A stretch of DNA of 32,715 nucleotides from Caulobacterales bacterium RIFCSPHIGHO2_01_FULL_70_19 (GTDB lineage: Bacteria > Pseudomonadota > Alphaproteobacteria > Caulobacterales > Caulobacteraceae), in contig MGLK01000016.1 of NCBI GenBank assembly GCA_001794825.1, forward strand, positions 6,210 through 38,924. Direction: 5' to 3'. Of the stretch, positions 10,247 through 19,446 are shown one piece after another. The notes below the pieces were generated by a model. It searched no databases, was not told where the DNA came from, and saw nothing but the letters and a program-made list of their open reading frames with translations. The position numbers were made by a program, and so were the translations under genes. Position 1 is the first letter of the stretch; the number at the start of each line of letters is the position of its first letter.

Positions 10247-13237
10247 TTAGAAGTTCGCCGTGACGCCGAAGAAGAAGTAACGGCCCAGAGCGTCGTACAG
10301 CTGCGGGTAGGTGTTGCCGTTGCCGGTCGTACCCACGCTGTAGGACAGCGGCGGATCGCTATCCAGGACGTTGTTCACGCCGGCGCGGAGCGTAACGGTG
10401 TCACGCACCTGCCAGGTCGCGGCGAGGTCCAGGTAGTTCATCGCATCGAAGAACTGGTCGATGCGCGGCGCGCTGTTGTTCAGCGAGCCGTCGGCGCCGA
10501 GCACGGCGATTTCGACTTCGCCGAAGTGACGCCAGGTCGCCGACAGGTCCACGTCCCACGGCGAGACCCAGGTCACCCGGGCGCGGTGACGCCACTCGGG
10601 GTTCGGCACGCCGCACTGGTTGGCGTAGAAGCCGGTGCAGTCGTAGACCGAGTTGCTCTGGCCGGCGCCGGTGTCGGTGACCAGTTCGTTCAGCCAGGTG
10701 CCGACGAACGAGAAGGCCAGCGAACCGTAGGCCGGAGCGCCCCAGTCCTCGAGATCGACGCCGTAGTTGGCGTTGATGTCGACGCCCGAGGTCTCGAAGC
10801 CGCCGATGTTGATGTTCAGGTCCTCGACGTTGCCGTCGCCGACCCACAGCTGGCCGCCCGCATTACGGTTGATGCGGTTACAGGCCGCGGCGTCGCCCTG
10901 GTCGTAGCAGAGGCTCAGGGTGTTCAGGGCGCCGAGGGTCTGGATGGCCCCGTCCACCTTGATGTCGAACCAGTCGACCGACAGGTTGAAGCGCGGCGCG
11001 AACGACGGCGTCCACACGGCCCCGAAGGTGTAGGTGTCGGCCTCTTCCGGGAGCAGGTCGGGGTTGCCGCCCTGCAGGAAGTTGTACTGGCCGGCGGGGC
11101 TGTTCAGGGCGCCGCTGTTCGACTGACCCTCGGTGACCTGCCACGGATTGCCGCCGATGCACGAGGCCGGGACGCTGTTGTTGAGCGTGCCGTCATCGTT
11201 CAGGTCGTCGCAGGGATCGAAGTCCATGTCGAACAGGTTGAAGCCCTGCGCGGTGAACAGCTCGATCACGTTCGGAGCGCGGACCGCGCGCGAGTAGGAG
11301 GCGCGGAAGCGGATGTCCTCGACCGGGGCGTAGTCGGCGCCGATCTTGTAGGTGTCGGTCCCGACGTTCTCGTACTCCGACCGGCGATAGGCGCCGTCGA
11401 TCGAGGCCGAGTAGGCCCACGGCTGGTCGTCGGCCAGCGGCAGCTGGAACTCGCCGAACACTTCCGCGACGTCGGTGTCGCCGGTGAAGCCGATGGTCGG
11501 GCCGCCCTGACCGGCGCCGTCGCCGGTGGCGAAGGCGTTGTCGGTGACCGAACCCAGGGCGTCGCGACGATACTCGGCGCCGAAGGCCACCTGCAGGGTG
11601 CGCGAGGCGGTCGGCATCGACCAGCCCGTGTCGCCCGTGATCGCCGCCGTGACGACCTGCTGGGTCGTCTCGCCGGTCTGGATCAGCGGGATCTGCAGGT
11701 AGTCGAGGGCCGCCTGGGTCACGCCGCCCGGCGAGAACACGTCATAGGGGACGCAGGTGGTGTCGGTGCCGTCGACGACCGAGCGGCAGGTGGGCGTGCC
11801 GCCGACGTCGACGACGTCGAGGGCGCGGGTCAGACGGGTGACCGAGAAGTCGTTCAGGTAGGTACGGGCGAGGCGGACGCGCGAGAACTGCGCGGCCACG
11901 TCGTAGTTCCAGCCCGGCATGAACTCGCCCCGGACGCCGACCACACCGCGGTAGGAGGTGTAGTTGATCGAGTCCTGGCGACCGCCGCCCTCGACGTTAC
12001 GACGGGCGACGTACAGCGGCGTGCGGGCGCCGGAAGCGATTTCGCCCGCGTCGCACCCGATGGCCGCGGCCTGCTGGGCCGACAGCAGCGGGCTGTCGCA
12101 GTTGATGTCGGCGACGCTGAAGAAGCTGCCCGACGGCGCGATCTGGGCCACCGACTCATAGTCGGAGAACATCAGCTGGGCGAAGACCTCGGCCTTGTCG
12201 TTGACCTGGTACTGGCCGAAGGCGCCGAGCGTGTAGCGCTCGTCCGGACGCTGGTAGTAGTTCAGCGGGCCGTAGTTGTAGGCGTTGACGTTGCCGTTGT
12301 AGGGCACGAAGTCGCCGGTGGTCTGGTCGACCGTGTAGGCGAAGTTCACGAAGTCGGTGAACTGGCCCGGGAACGAGGTGCCCGAGCCGCCGCACGAGAA
12401 GGTCTCGGGTCCGCTGCCCGCGTTCGGCGCGCCGAGGGCGCACGACGAGTAGTCGCGTTCACCCTGCAGAACCGGGCTGTTGTTGCGGTAGCCGGCGTAG
12501 GCCATCAGGTTGCCGCGGCCGTCGGGGGCCGCGACGCCCATGATCATGTTGATCGACTTCGACTCGCCGTCGATCACGTTGTCGTCGGGCAGCCGGAACT
12601 GCGCCGGGTTGGTCTGGCCGCGACGGAGGATCTCGGCGCGCACATTGCCGACGCCGTCATAGTCGTTGTTGTGCTGGTAGAAGGCGTACTGGGCGTCGAT
12701 CTGGATGCCCTCGAAGTCCTTCTTCATGATGAAGTTCACGACGCCGGCGATGGCGTCAGAACCGTAGACGGCCGAGGCGCCGCCGGTCAGGACCTCGACG
12801 CGCTCGACGAGCTGTTCCGGGATCTGGTTCAGGTCGGCGGCGTCGTCGTTCGGCGAGCCGTAGCCCATGCGGCGGCCGTCGATCAGCACCAGGGTGCGCG
12901 AGGAGCCGAGGTTGCGCAGCGACACGGTCGCGGTGCCCGAGGCGCCGTTCGACACGGTCGAGTTCTGGGCGGCGAAGGCCTGCGGCAGCTGGGCGACCAG
13001 GTCCTCGACGCGGGTCACGCCCGCGACGTCGATGTCCTCACCCGTGACCTGGGTCACCGGGCTGGTGGTCACCAGGTTGGTCTGCGGAATGCGCGAACCG
13101 GTGACGACGATCTCGCCGAGTTCGGTTTCTTCCTGCGGAGCCGGCGCGTCTTGCGCCATGGCCGGAGCGGCGAAGGCGAGAGCGGCGAAACCGCCGATCA
13201 TCGTCGTCGCCAGCAGGCGGGTTTTCTGGTTTCTCAA
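10247..13237 (-). CDS. TonB-dependent outer-membrane receptor
   Basis: A 996-residue active transporter of the outer membrane. Residues 1-29 are a signal peptide ending AMAQ. A TonB-box-like EIVVTGSRI follows at about 42-50. The plug domain has VEDLVAQLPQAF, SLRNLGSSRTLVLIDGRRM and VERVEVLTGGASAVYGSDAIAGVVNFIMKK, and the beta-barrel ends in a terminal Phe (VTANF). This is the large SusC/Oar-like proteobacterial type common in Caulobacterales. The ligand is not deducible, and no adjacent hydrolase or transporter gene gives a hint. The start is TTG, supported by AGGAG seven bases upstream; no ATG is better placed. The upstream region carries tandem dyads and a leader hairpin, so regulated expression is likely. 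Confidence 0.95.
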   Translation of the reverse strand: MRNQKTRLLATTMIGGFAALAFAAPAMAQDAPAPQEETELGEIVVTGSRIPQTNLVTTSPVTQVTGEDIDVAGVTRVEDLVAQLPQAFAAQNSTVSNGASGTATVSLRNLGSSRTLVLIDGRRMGYGSPNDDAADLNQIPEQLVERVEVLTGGASAVYGSDAIAGVVNFIMKKDFEGIQIDAQYAFYQHNNDYDGVGNVRAEILRRGQTNPAQFRLPDDNVIDGESKSINMIMGVAAPDGRGNLMAYAGYRNNSPVLQGERDYSSCALGAPNAGSGPETFSCGGSGTSFPGQFTDFVNFAYTVDQTTGDFVPYNGNVNAYNYGPLNYYQRPDERYTLGAFGQYQVNDKAEVFAQLMFSDYESVAQIAPSGSFFSVADINCDSPLLSAQQAAAIGCDAGEIASGARTPLYVARRNVEGGGRQDSINYTSYRGVVGVRGEFMPGWNYDVAAQFSRVRLARTYLNDFSVTRLTRALDVVDVGGTPTCRSVVDGTDTTCVPYDVFSPGGVTQAALDYLQIPLIQTGETTQQVVTAAITGDTGWSMPTASRTLQVAFGAEYRRDALGSVTDNAFATGDGAGQGGPTIGFTGDTDVAEVFGEFQLPLADDQPWAYSASIDGAYRRSEYENVGTDTYKIGADYAPVEDIRFRASYSRAVRAPNVIELFTAQGFNLFDMDFDPCDDLNDDGTLNNSVPASCIGGNPWQVTEGQSNSGALNSPAGQYNFLQGGNPDLLPEEADTYTFGAVWTPSFAPRFNLSVDWFDIKVDGAIQTLGALNTLSLCYDQGDAAACNRINRNAGGQLWVGDGNVEDLNINIGGFETSGVDINANYGVDLEDWGAPAYGSLAFSFVGTWLNELVTDTGAGQSNSVYDCTGFYANQCGVPNPEWRHRARVTWVSPWDVDLSATWRHFGEVEIAVLGADGSLNNSAPRIDQFFDAMNYLDLAATWQVRDTVTLRAGVNNVLDSDPPLSYSVGTTGNGNTYPQLYDALGRYFFFGVTANF

Positions 13238-13258
13238 AGGTCGTCTCCTGATGTTCGG

Positions 13259-13277
13259 CGACGCGTTGGGCGCGTCG
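13259..13277 (-). promoter_or_regulatory. Leader hairpin before the TonB receptor start
   Basis: CGACGCG (13259-13265) pairs perfectly with CGCGTCG (13271-13277) around a five-base loop. It lies about ten bases upstream of the receptor's AGGAG in the untranslated leader. No T-run follows. It could stabilise the mRNA or modulate translation. Confidence 0.4.
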
Positions 13278-13369
13278 TCGCGGCCTTGGAATGAAATATT
13301 CCCTTCCCCCGCGGTCAGAATCCCGGCCGCAGTTGACTCAGGTTAGGCCCCCTCGCGCTGTTTTCGCCA

Positions 13370-13396
13370 CCGTAATTACGGCGCTGTAATCCTTAC
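13370..13396. promoter_or_regulatory. Tandem GTAA/TTAC dyads upstream of the TonB receptor
   Basis: CCGTAATTACGG (13370-13381) is a perfect 12-bp palindrome. GTAATCCTTAC (13386-13396) repeats the same GTAA/TTAC arms with a 3-base spacer. The centres are about 15.5 bp apart. They lie about 135 bp before the receptor start and 135 bp before the divergent gene at 13530, so they could be an operator for either. The regulator is unknown. The rest of the 292-base gap (13238-13529) shows no further gene. Confidence 0.45.
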
Positions 13397-13529
13397 GAAG
13401 CGCCACTGTCGCTTTTGCGCCACGATACTGACACGGTTGCAGTTGCATCGGCCGCGGTTGACCCGCAGCGAGCGCTGGAGGAGTGATCGGCGGCCGCCCT
13501 GCAGCGGCGGCGCAGCCGGAGCCCCGTCC

Positions 13530-14042
13530 ATGTCCCTGATCATCGGCCTCGCCGCCGCCGCCCTGGCCTCGGCCCAGACGCCCCCGCCCGCGCCCCAGCA
13601 GCGTCCGGAGATGCTGGAGCGCCTGACCGCCTGCCGCGCGGTGGCCGAGGACGCCGCGCGACTGGCCTGTTACGACGCCGCCGCCGCGGCCTTCGACACC
13701 GCCGAGCGCGAGGGCGAGCTGGTCGTCATCGACCGCGCCGCCGTCAACGAGACCCGGCGCCAGCTGTTCGGGTTCGAGATGCCGACCCTGCCGAGGCTGT
13801 TCGGCAACGGAGCCGGAGAGGACCTCGATGCGATCGAGACCACCCTCGAGCGGGCCTCGCTGTCAGGCGAGAACCGCTGGGTGTTCCGCCTCGCCGACGG
13901 CAGCGTCTGGCGGCAGATCGACAGCGAGCGGGTGCGTTTCGACAACCGGGCCGGCGAGCCGGTGCGGGTGCGCAAGGCCAGCCTGGGCAGCTTCCTGATG
14001 ACCGTCGGCGACAGCCGCGCGGTCCGGGTGCGGAGGCAGTAG
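13530..14042 (+). CDS. Secreted protein of unknown function with a CYD motif
   Basis: A 170-residue protein starting at an ATG with GGAG eight bases upstream. A signal peptide is evident (MSLIIGLAAAALASAQT, cleavage near Ala-Ser-Ala-Gln). The mature start carries LTACRAVAEDAARLACYDAAAAAFD, a paired-cysteine pattern (C-x-x-x-x-D-x-x-R-L-x-C-Y-D) seen in many small proteobacterial periplasmic proteins, where the two Cys probably form a disulfide. The C-terminal half is predicted beta-rich (NRWVFRLADGSVWRQIDS, then FDNRAGEPVRVRKASLGSFLM). Function is unknown. It ends one base before the DUF442 gene, so the two are probably co-transcribed. Confidence 0.75.
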   Translation: MSLIIGLAAAALASAQTPPPAPQQRPEMLERLTACRAVAEDAARLACYDAAAAAFDTAEREGELVVIDRAAVNETRRQLFGFEMPTLPRLFGNGAGEDLDAIETTLERASLSGENRWVFRLADGSVWRQIDSERVRFDNRAGEPVRVRKASLGSFLMTVGDSRAVRVRRQ

Positions 14043-14043
14043 G

Positions 14044-14436
14044 ATGCGGCCGCTCGCCCCCGGCGTATGGACGTCGCCCCAGCCCGCGCCGGACGACATG
14101 GCGGCCGTCGCCGCCGCCGGCGTGCGGCGGGTGATCAACAACCGGCCCGACCATGAGGAGCCGGGCCAGCCGACCTCGGCCGAGATGGAGGCGGCGGCGC
14201 GCGCCGCCGGCATGGACTATCTGTGGATCCCCGTGCGCGGCATGCCCGGTCCGGACCAGGCGGCGGCGGTCGGCGAGGCGCTGGAGGACGGGACGCCGAC
14301 CCTGCTGTTCTGCCGCTCGGGAACGCGGTCGACCGCGGCCTGGGCGATGGCGCGACGGGCCCGCGGCGACGATCCCGACGCGCTGCGCGCAGCGGCGGCG
14401 GGCGCGGGCTACGACCTGTCGCGCCTGCCGCTGTGA
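14044..14436 (+). CDS. DUF442 / TIGR01244 phosphatase-like sulfurtransferase domain protein
   Basis: A 130-residue single-domain protein of the DUF442 (beta-lactamase-hydrolase-like N-domain) family, a relative of cysteine phosphatases. The nucleophile loop is FCRSGTRS, with Cys90 and Arg95 in a C-x4-R spacing typical of this family and distinct from the C-x5-R of ordinary phosphatases. The opening APGVWTSPQPAPDDMAAVAAAGVRRVINNRPDHE also matches the family. In some bacteria this domain is fused to an ETHE1-type persulfide dioxygenase; here it stands alone. Activity could be sulfur transfer or phosphatase; the sequence does not decide. It follows the preceding secreted-protein gene by one base. 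Confidence 0.85.
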   Translation: MRPLAPGVWTSPQPAPDDMAAVAAAGVRRVINNRPDHEEPGQPTSAEMEAAARAAGMDYLWIPVRGMPGPDQAAAVGEALEDGTPTLLFCRSGTRSTAAWAMARRARGDDPDALRAAAAGAGYDLSRLPL

Positions 14437-14440
14437 GGCG

Positions 14441-14587
14441 TCAGCGGACGATGGCGGCGCGGGCGGCGTAGGGCGCAGGCTCGGGGGTGCAGGAGGCGAC
14501 GACGAGTTGCGCCGCCATGAGACACAGGAAGGCCGCCGCGATGGGCTGGAGCCGATTTGAGACAGCGAGAGCCATGGAAACGGCCAC
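14441..14587 (-). CDS. Tiny predicted lipoprotein (48 aa)
   Basis: A 48-residue reading frame starting at GTG, with GAGGAG eight bases upstream, and ending just past the DUF442 gene. It has a basic N-terminus (Asn-Arg), a hydrophobic stretch LQPIAAAFLCLMAAQLVV, and then V-A-S-C, which fits a type II signal-peptidase lipobox with Cys as the first mature residue. The mature peptide would be only about 16 residues (CTPEPAPYAARAAIVR). The good ribosome-binding site and the signal-peptide layout argue for a real gene, though short frames are common at this GC content. An alternative ATG start is at 14575. Function is unknown. Confidence 0.5.
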   Translation of the reverse strand: MAVSMALAVSNRLQPIAAAFLCLMAAQLVVASCTPEPAPYAARAAIVR

Positions 14588-14656
14588 GATCGGCACTCCT
14601 CGGAAGGTTACCGAAAGCCTAACGCAAGGCGCAGGCCGCGCGGGGGCGGGTCGGCC

Positions 14657-15559
14657 ATGATCCCGTTCGTGCGCGAGTTCGACTTCGCCTACGGCCGCTG
14701 CGACGCCGTCTCGCCCCTGATCCGGCGGGTGGTGGCCGAAAATCCCGGGCCCTTCACCTTCACCGGCACGGGGACCTACATCGTCGGCCGCCCGGATCGC
14801 GGCGCGCCGGTGGCGGTGATCGATCCCGGGCCGCCCGACGAGCGCCACCTGGCGGCGCTGCTGGCGGCGGTGGAGGGGCAGCGGGTGACGCATGTGCTGG
14901 TCACCCACACCCACCGCGACCACGCCCCCCTCGCCCGCCCCTTCGCCGACGCGGTGGGCGCGCCGGTGCTGGCGGCGCGGCCGCCGGCGCGGACCGTTCA
15001 CGTCTCAGCGGCGCTGGACGAGGATCACGACGAGGACTTCGCCCCCGACATCGTCCTGTCGGGCGGCGAGGAGATCGCGGAAGAGGACTGGACGCTGGAG
15101 GCGCTGGCCACGCCCGGCCACGCCTCCAACCACATGGCCTTCGTCCTGCGCGAGGAGAACGCCCTGTTCAGCGGCGATCACGTGATGGGCTGGTCGACCA
15201 CGGTGGTGGCTCCGCCGGACGGCGACATGGTCGCCTATCTGGCCAGTCTGGACGCCGTGATCGCTCGCGACTTCGCCACCCTGTGGCCGACGCACGGGGC
15301 GCCGGTGCGCGATCCGGGACCGTTCCTCGCGGCCTATCGCGCCCACCGGCTGGACCGGGAGGCGCAGGTGCTGGAGCGGCTGGCGGCGGGGGACCGGCGC
15401 ATCGCGGAGATGGTGCCGCAGCTCTATGCGGCGGTGGACGAACGGCTGTGGCCCGCCGCGGCGATGTCGGTGTGGGCGCACCTGATCGCGCTGGAGCGGA
15501 CCGGGCGGGTCGTCGCGGACCCGGCCCCGGCGATGGATGCGGCGTGGGTTCCCGCCTGA
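14657..15559 (+). CDS. MBL-fold metallo-hydrolase (LACTB2-like)
   Basis: A 300-residue metallo-beta-lactamase-fold hydrolase. The metal-binding THTHRDH motif is at 83-89, followed by ATPGHASNHM, with the third His, and LFSGDHVMGWSTT, with the bridging Asp. The C-terminal 80 residues form a helical winged-helix-like domain (about 220-285), as in LACTB2-type and related hydrolases, which distinguishes it from glyoxalase II. Substrates in this group include RNA ends and diverse esters; the sequence does not decide. It ends three bases before the stop of the opposing DUF1499 gene, and no terminator is visible between them. Confidence 0.88.
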   Translation: MIPFVREFDFAYGRCDAVSPLIRRVVAENPGPFTFTGTGTYIVGRPDRGAPVAVIDPGPPDERHLAALLAAVEGQRVTHVLVTHTHRDHAPLARPFADAVGAPVLAARPPARTVHVSAALDEDHDEDFAPDIVLSGGEEIAEEDWTLEALATPGHASNHMAFVLREENALFSGDHVMGWSTTVVAPPDGDMVAYLASLDAVIARDFATLWPTHGAPVRDPGPFLAAYRAHRLDREAQVLERLAAGDRRIAEMVPQLYAAVDERLWPAAAMSVWAHLIALERTGRVVADPAPAMDAAWVPA

Positions 15560-15562
15560 GCC

Positions 15563-16255
15563 CTACTGGCCCGTGCGCAGCGCCTCGCTGATGCGGGTCG
15601 CCAGCCGGCAGGCCTCGCCTCCGTGGGGCAGGCTGTCACGGGCCGCGACGCGGATGTCGGTGCGGCCCGGGCGGATGCGGATCACCGCGTCGTGGGTGAC
15701 GCCGAACCAGTAGCCGGTGTGGGTCCCGTCGGCGCGCTGGACGCCGAAGCCGCGCACCCGGAACCCGGCCTGCTACAGGGCCCAGCCGGCGGCCTGGGGT
15801 GCGACCTGCCGCATCACCGGCTGCGCGCCCGGGCAGACGTCGGGCCCGACCGCGGGGCCGGGCCCGGGGCCGCCGCGCTGCGCGCGCAGGTCGCCGAAGC
15901 CCGGGATCTCCTCAAGATCGGTGCTGACGTGCTCGACCGCCCCCGTCGCCAGCCGGCCCTTCTGCCAGACGAAGCCCGCCAGGGCGGGGCCGGCGATCAG
16001 AACCGCCGCGAGCGCGGGCACGCCGAGGCGCCGCAGGTCCCCCAGGGCGAGGACGACGGCGGCCAGCGCCGCCGCGGCGCCCAGCCAGGCCAGCCCCCAG
16101 GCGACCTGCAGGGTCAGCAGCGACCAGCCCGTCTCCAGCGACAGAAGCCCGGCGCGCACACCGAGGGCGGAGAGCAGGACCAGCAGGGGCGCGGCGCCCG
16201 CCACCACCAGCAGCGTCTGCACAAGCCCCCTGCCCTTCGCCGGCGCCCGCGCCAT
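15563..16255 (-). pseudogene. DUF1499 membrane protein interrupted by an in-frame amber codon
   Basis: Read through, this is one 230-residue protein. Three hydrophobic segments (about residues 12-34, 41-64 and 72-95) are followed by a DUF1499 domain that starts near HVSTDLEEIPGF and ends with THDAVIRIRPGRTDIRVAARDS. A single TAG at 15773-15775 stops translation after AAGWAL. The frame then continues without shift as QAGFRVRGFG to a normal TAG at 15563. The residues on both sides look like normal protein, so it is one gene with a nonsense codon, recent or a sequencing error. The truncated product (160 residues) keeps the membrane part and loses most of the conserved domain. It begins four bases after the acyl-CoA ligase stop and is probably co-transcribed with it. 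Confidence 0.8.
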
Positions 16256-16259
16256 CGCC

Positions 16260-17897
<1,638 letters not shown>

Positions 17898-17968
17898 CGT
17901 CCCTTGTCTGCGCCTGCTTTCCGGGGCGCTTGGCCGTCACGCTATCGGGTCGATCCGCAACAGGCAAC

Positions 17969-17983
17969 GTGACGCAAGGTCAC
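17969..17983. promoter_or_regulatory. Short dyad between the acyl-CoA ligase and kinase genes
   Basis: GTGAC (17969-17973) and GTCAC (17979-17983) form a 5-5-5 inverted repeat in the divergent promoter region, 72 bases upstream of the acyl-CoA ligase start. It could be an operator for a fatty-acid-responsive repressor, but it is short and no regulator gene is nearby. Confidence 0.25.
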
Positions 17984-17999
17984 CCAAGGACCCGCCGCT

Positions 18000-18030
18000 G
18001 GCGGAAAATCCGCCTTCGCCCTAGAAGGCG
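18000..18030 (+). promoter_or_regulatory. Overlapping hairpins that can hide the kinase ribosome-binding site
   Basis: Hairpin A is GGCGG (18000-18004) with CCGCC (18010-18014). Hairpin B is CGCCTTC (18011-18017) with GAAGGCG (18024-18030). They share 18011-18014 and cannot form together. Hairpin B pairs the Shine-Dalgarno GAAGG (18024-18028), which lies four bases before the ATG at 18033. The arrangement could act as a translational switch. Confidence 0.35.
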
Positions 18031-18032
18031 CC

Positions 18033-18680
18033 ATGCCCATTCTGATCGCGATCACAGGCGGCTCCGGCTCCGGCAAGAGCACCCTCGCGGAAGCCCTCGT
18101 CGCCGCCCTGCCCGATGGCGCGGCGGTTCTGCTGCGCGAGGACTCCTACTACCGCGACGCCGCCAGCCTGCCGGACTTCGACGCGGCGACCTTCGATTTC
18201 GACGACGTGGCGGCCCGCGACCACGCCCTGATGTTCCGCGACCTCGCCGAACTGAAGGCCGGGCGCGACATCGTGGCGCCGGTGTATTCCTTCATCCACC
18301 ACGGCCGTGAGCCGGGCGGCGAGCCGGTCCGCGCCGCCGAGGTGGTCGTCGTCGAAGGCACCCACGTGCTGTGCACGCCGGAACTGGTCGAGCTGTTCGA
18401 CATCCGGGTGTTCGTCGACACCCCGGCCGACATACGCTTCATCCGCCGCCTGCTGCGCGACCAGGTCGAGCGGGGCCGCACGGCGGAGTCGGTGATCGCC
18501 CAGTATCTCGCCACCGTCCGCCCGGGCCACGAGCGCCTGACCGAGCCGTCGCGCGTCAAGGCCGACTTCATCGTCGCCGACGCCACCGCCGCGGTGCGGC
18601 TGGAGGATCCCCAGGCGGTGGTGCGGCTGGCCGCGCCCGTGCTCGCCCACCCGCTGCTGGCGCCGCTGGTCGAACGCTGA
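18033..18680 (+). CDS. udk: Uridine kinase-like P-loop kinase
   Basis: A 215-residue NTP-dependent kinase of the uridine kinase/phosphoribulokinase superfamily. Its likely reaction is the phosphorylation of uridine or cytidine for pyrimidine salvage. The Walker A loop GGSGSGKST is at 9-17. It continues with REDSYYRD, the FDFDDVAARDHALM segment of the substrate lid, APVYSFIHHGRE, VVVVEGTHVL, and FVDTPADIRFIRRLLRDQVERGR with the lid arginines. The length matches bacterial Udk. Close relatives act on other substrates, so the exact nucleoside is unproven. The start is preceded by GAAGG, which is buried in a hairpin. It converges on pdxH with four bases between the stops. Confidence 0.8.
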   Translation: MPILIAITGGSGSGKSTLAEALVAALPDGAAVLLREDSYYRDAASLPDFDAATFDFDDVAARDHALMFRDLAELKAGRDIVAPVYSFIHHGREPGGEPVRAAEVVVVEGTHVLCTPELVELFDIRVFVDTPADIRFIRRLLRDQVERGRTAESVIAQYLATVRPGHERLTEPSRVKADFIVADATAAVRLEDPQAVVRLAAPVLAHPLLAPLVER

Positions 18681-18684
18681 AGCC

Positions 18685-19359
18685 TCAGGGCTGCAGCCGG
18701 GTCCGGCTCCAGCCCTCGCCGGCGCGGTCGAAGCGCAGCCGGTCGTGCAGGCGGAACGGCCGGTCGCGCCAGAACTCGACGCTTTCCGGGATCACCCGCC
18801 AGCCGGTCCAGCGCTCCGGCCGCGGCACCTCGCGACCTTCGAAACGGGCCGCCTCGCGCGCCACGGCCAGCTCCAGCGCCTCGCGGCTCTCCAGCGGCCG
18901 CGACTGCTCCGAGGCCCAGGCCCCGATGCGGCTCTCGCGCGCCCGGCTGGCGAAATAGGCGTCGGCCTCGGCCGCGCTCACCGGCTCCACCGGCCCCCTC
19001 ACCCGCACCTGCCGGCGCAGGGTCTTCCAGTGGAACAGCAGGCCGGCCCGCGGATGCGCCGCCAGCGCCAGACCCTTGGCGCTCTCGCGGTTGGAGTAGA
19101 AGGTGAAGCCGCGCGCGTCGACGTCCTTGAGCAGCACCATGCGGGCGTCCGGCTGGCCGTCCGCGTCGACGGTGGCCAAGGCCATGGCGTTGGCGTCGTT
19201 CGGCTCCGTGCCGCGGGCGTCGGCCAGCCATTCGACGAACAGCCCGATCGGGTCGTCCCGGTCGAAGATGCTTTCGTCGCCGTTGGCGGCCAGGGCGGCG
19301 GCGTAGTGCTCCGCGTACTCCTCGCGGGTCGGGCTGGGCGGGATCACGGGCGTGGTCAT
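18685..19359 (-). CDS. pdxH: Pyridoxamine/pyridoxine 5'-phosphate oxidase
   Basis: A 224-residue FMN enzyme that oxidises pyridoxine or pyridoxamine phosphate to pyridoxal phosphate. Signatures are [10 protein letters not shown] and [12 protein letters not shown] (FMN binding), [32 protein letters not shown], and the C-terminal [18 protein letters not shown]...RLHDR with the substrate-binding Arg-Leu-His. The gene ends at the family's usual RLQP. I chose the ATG at 19359. The longer frame upstream is the antisense of the J-domain gene. The ribosome-binding site is weak (GCAGG). The gene is divergent from the DnaJ-like gene. Confidence 0.95.
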   Translation of the reverse strand: MTTPVIPPSPTREEYAEHYAAALAANGDESIFDRDDPIGLFVEWLADARGTEPNDANAMALATVDADGQPDARMVLLKDVDARGFTFYSNRESAKGLALAAHPRAGLLFHWKTLRRQVRVRGPVEPVSAAEADAYFASRARESRIGAWASEQSRPLESREALELAVAREAARFEGREVPRPERWTGWRVIPESVEFWRDRPFRLHDRLRFDRAGEGWSRTRLQP

Positions 19360-19446
19360 GGCCTGCAGATAGCCCCTGCCGCCGCCGATGGGGAGAGGCT
19401 TCACGGTTAACCCGGCCTTGACCATATCCGGCGCTGTAGTGGCGGC

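Noticed and set aside
10007..13294. A plus-strand frame of over 1000 codons opposite the TonB receptor.
   Set aside because: The minus strand encodes a full receptor with signal peptide, plug and barrel. The plus frame is its GC-driven shadow.
14044..15559. DUF442 and the MBL hydrolase as a split persulfide-dioxygenase (Blh) system.
   Set aside because: The MBL protein has the C-terminal helical domain of LACTB2-like enzymes and not the ETHE1 type. A divergent small gene lies between, so a joint function is not supported.
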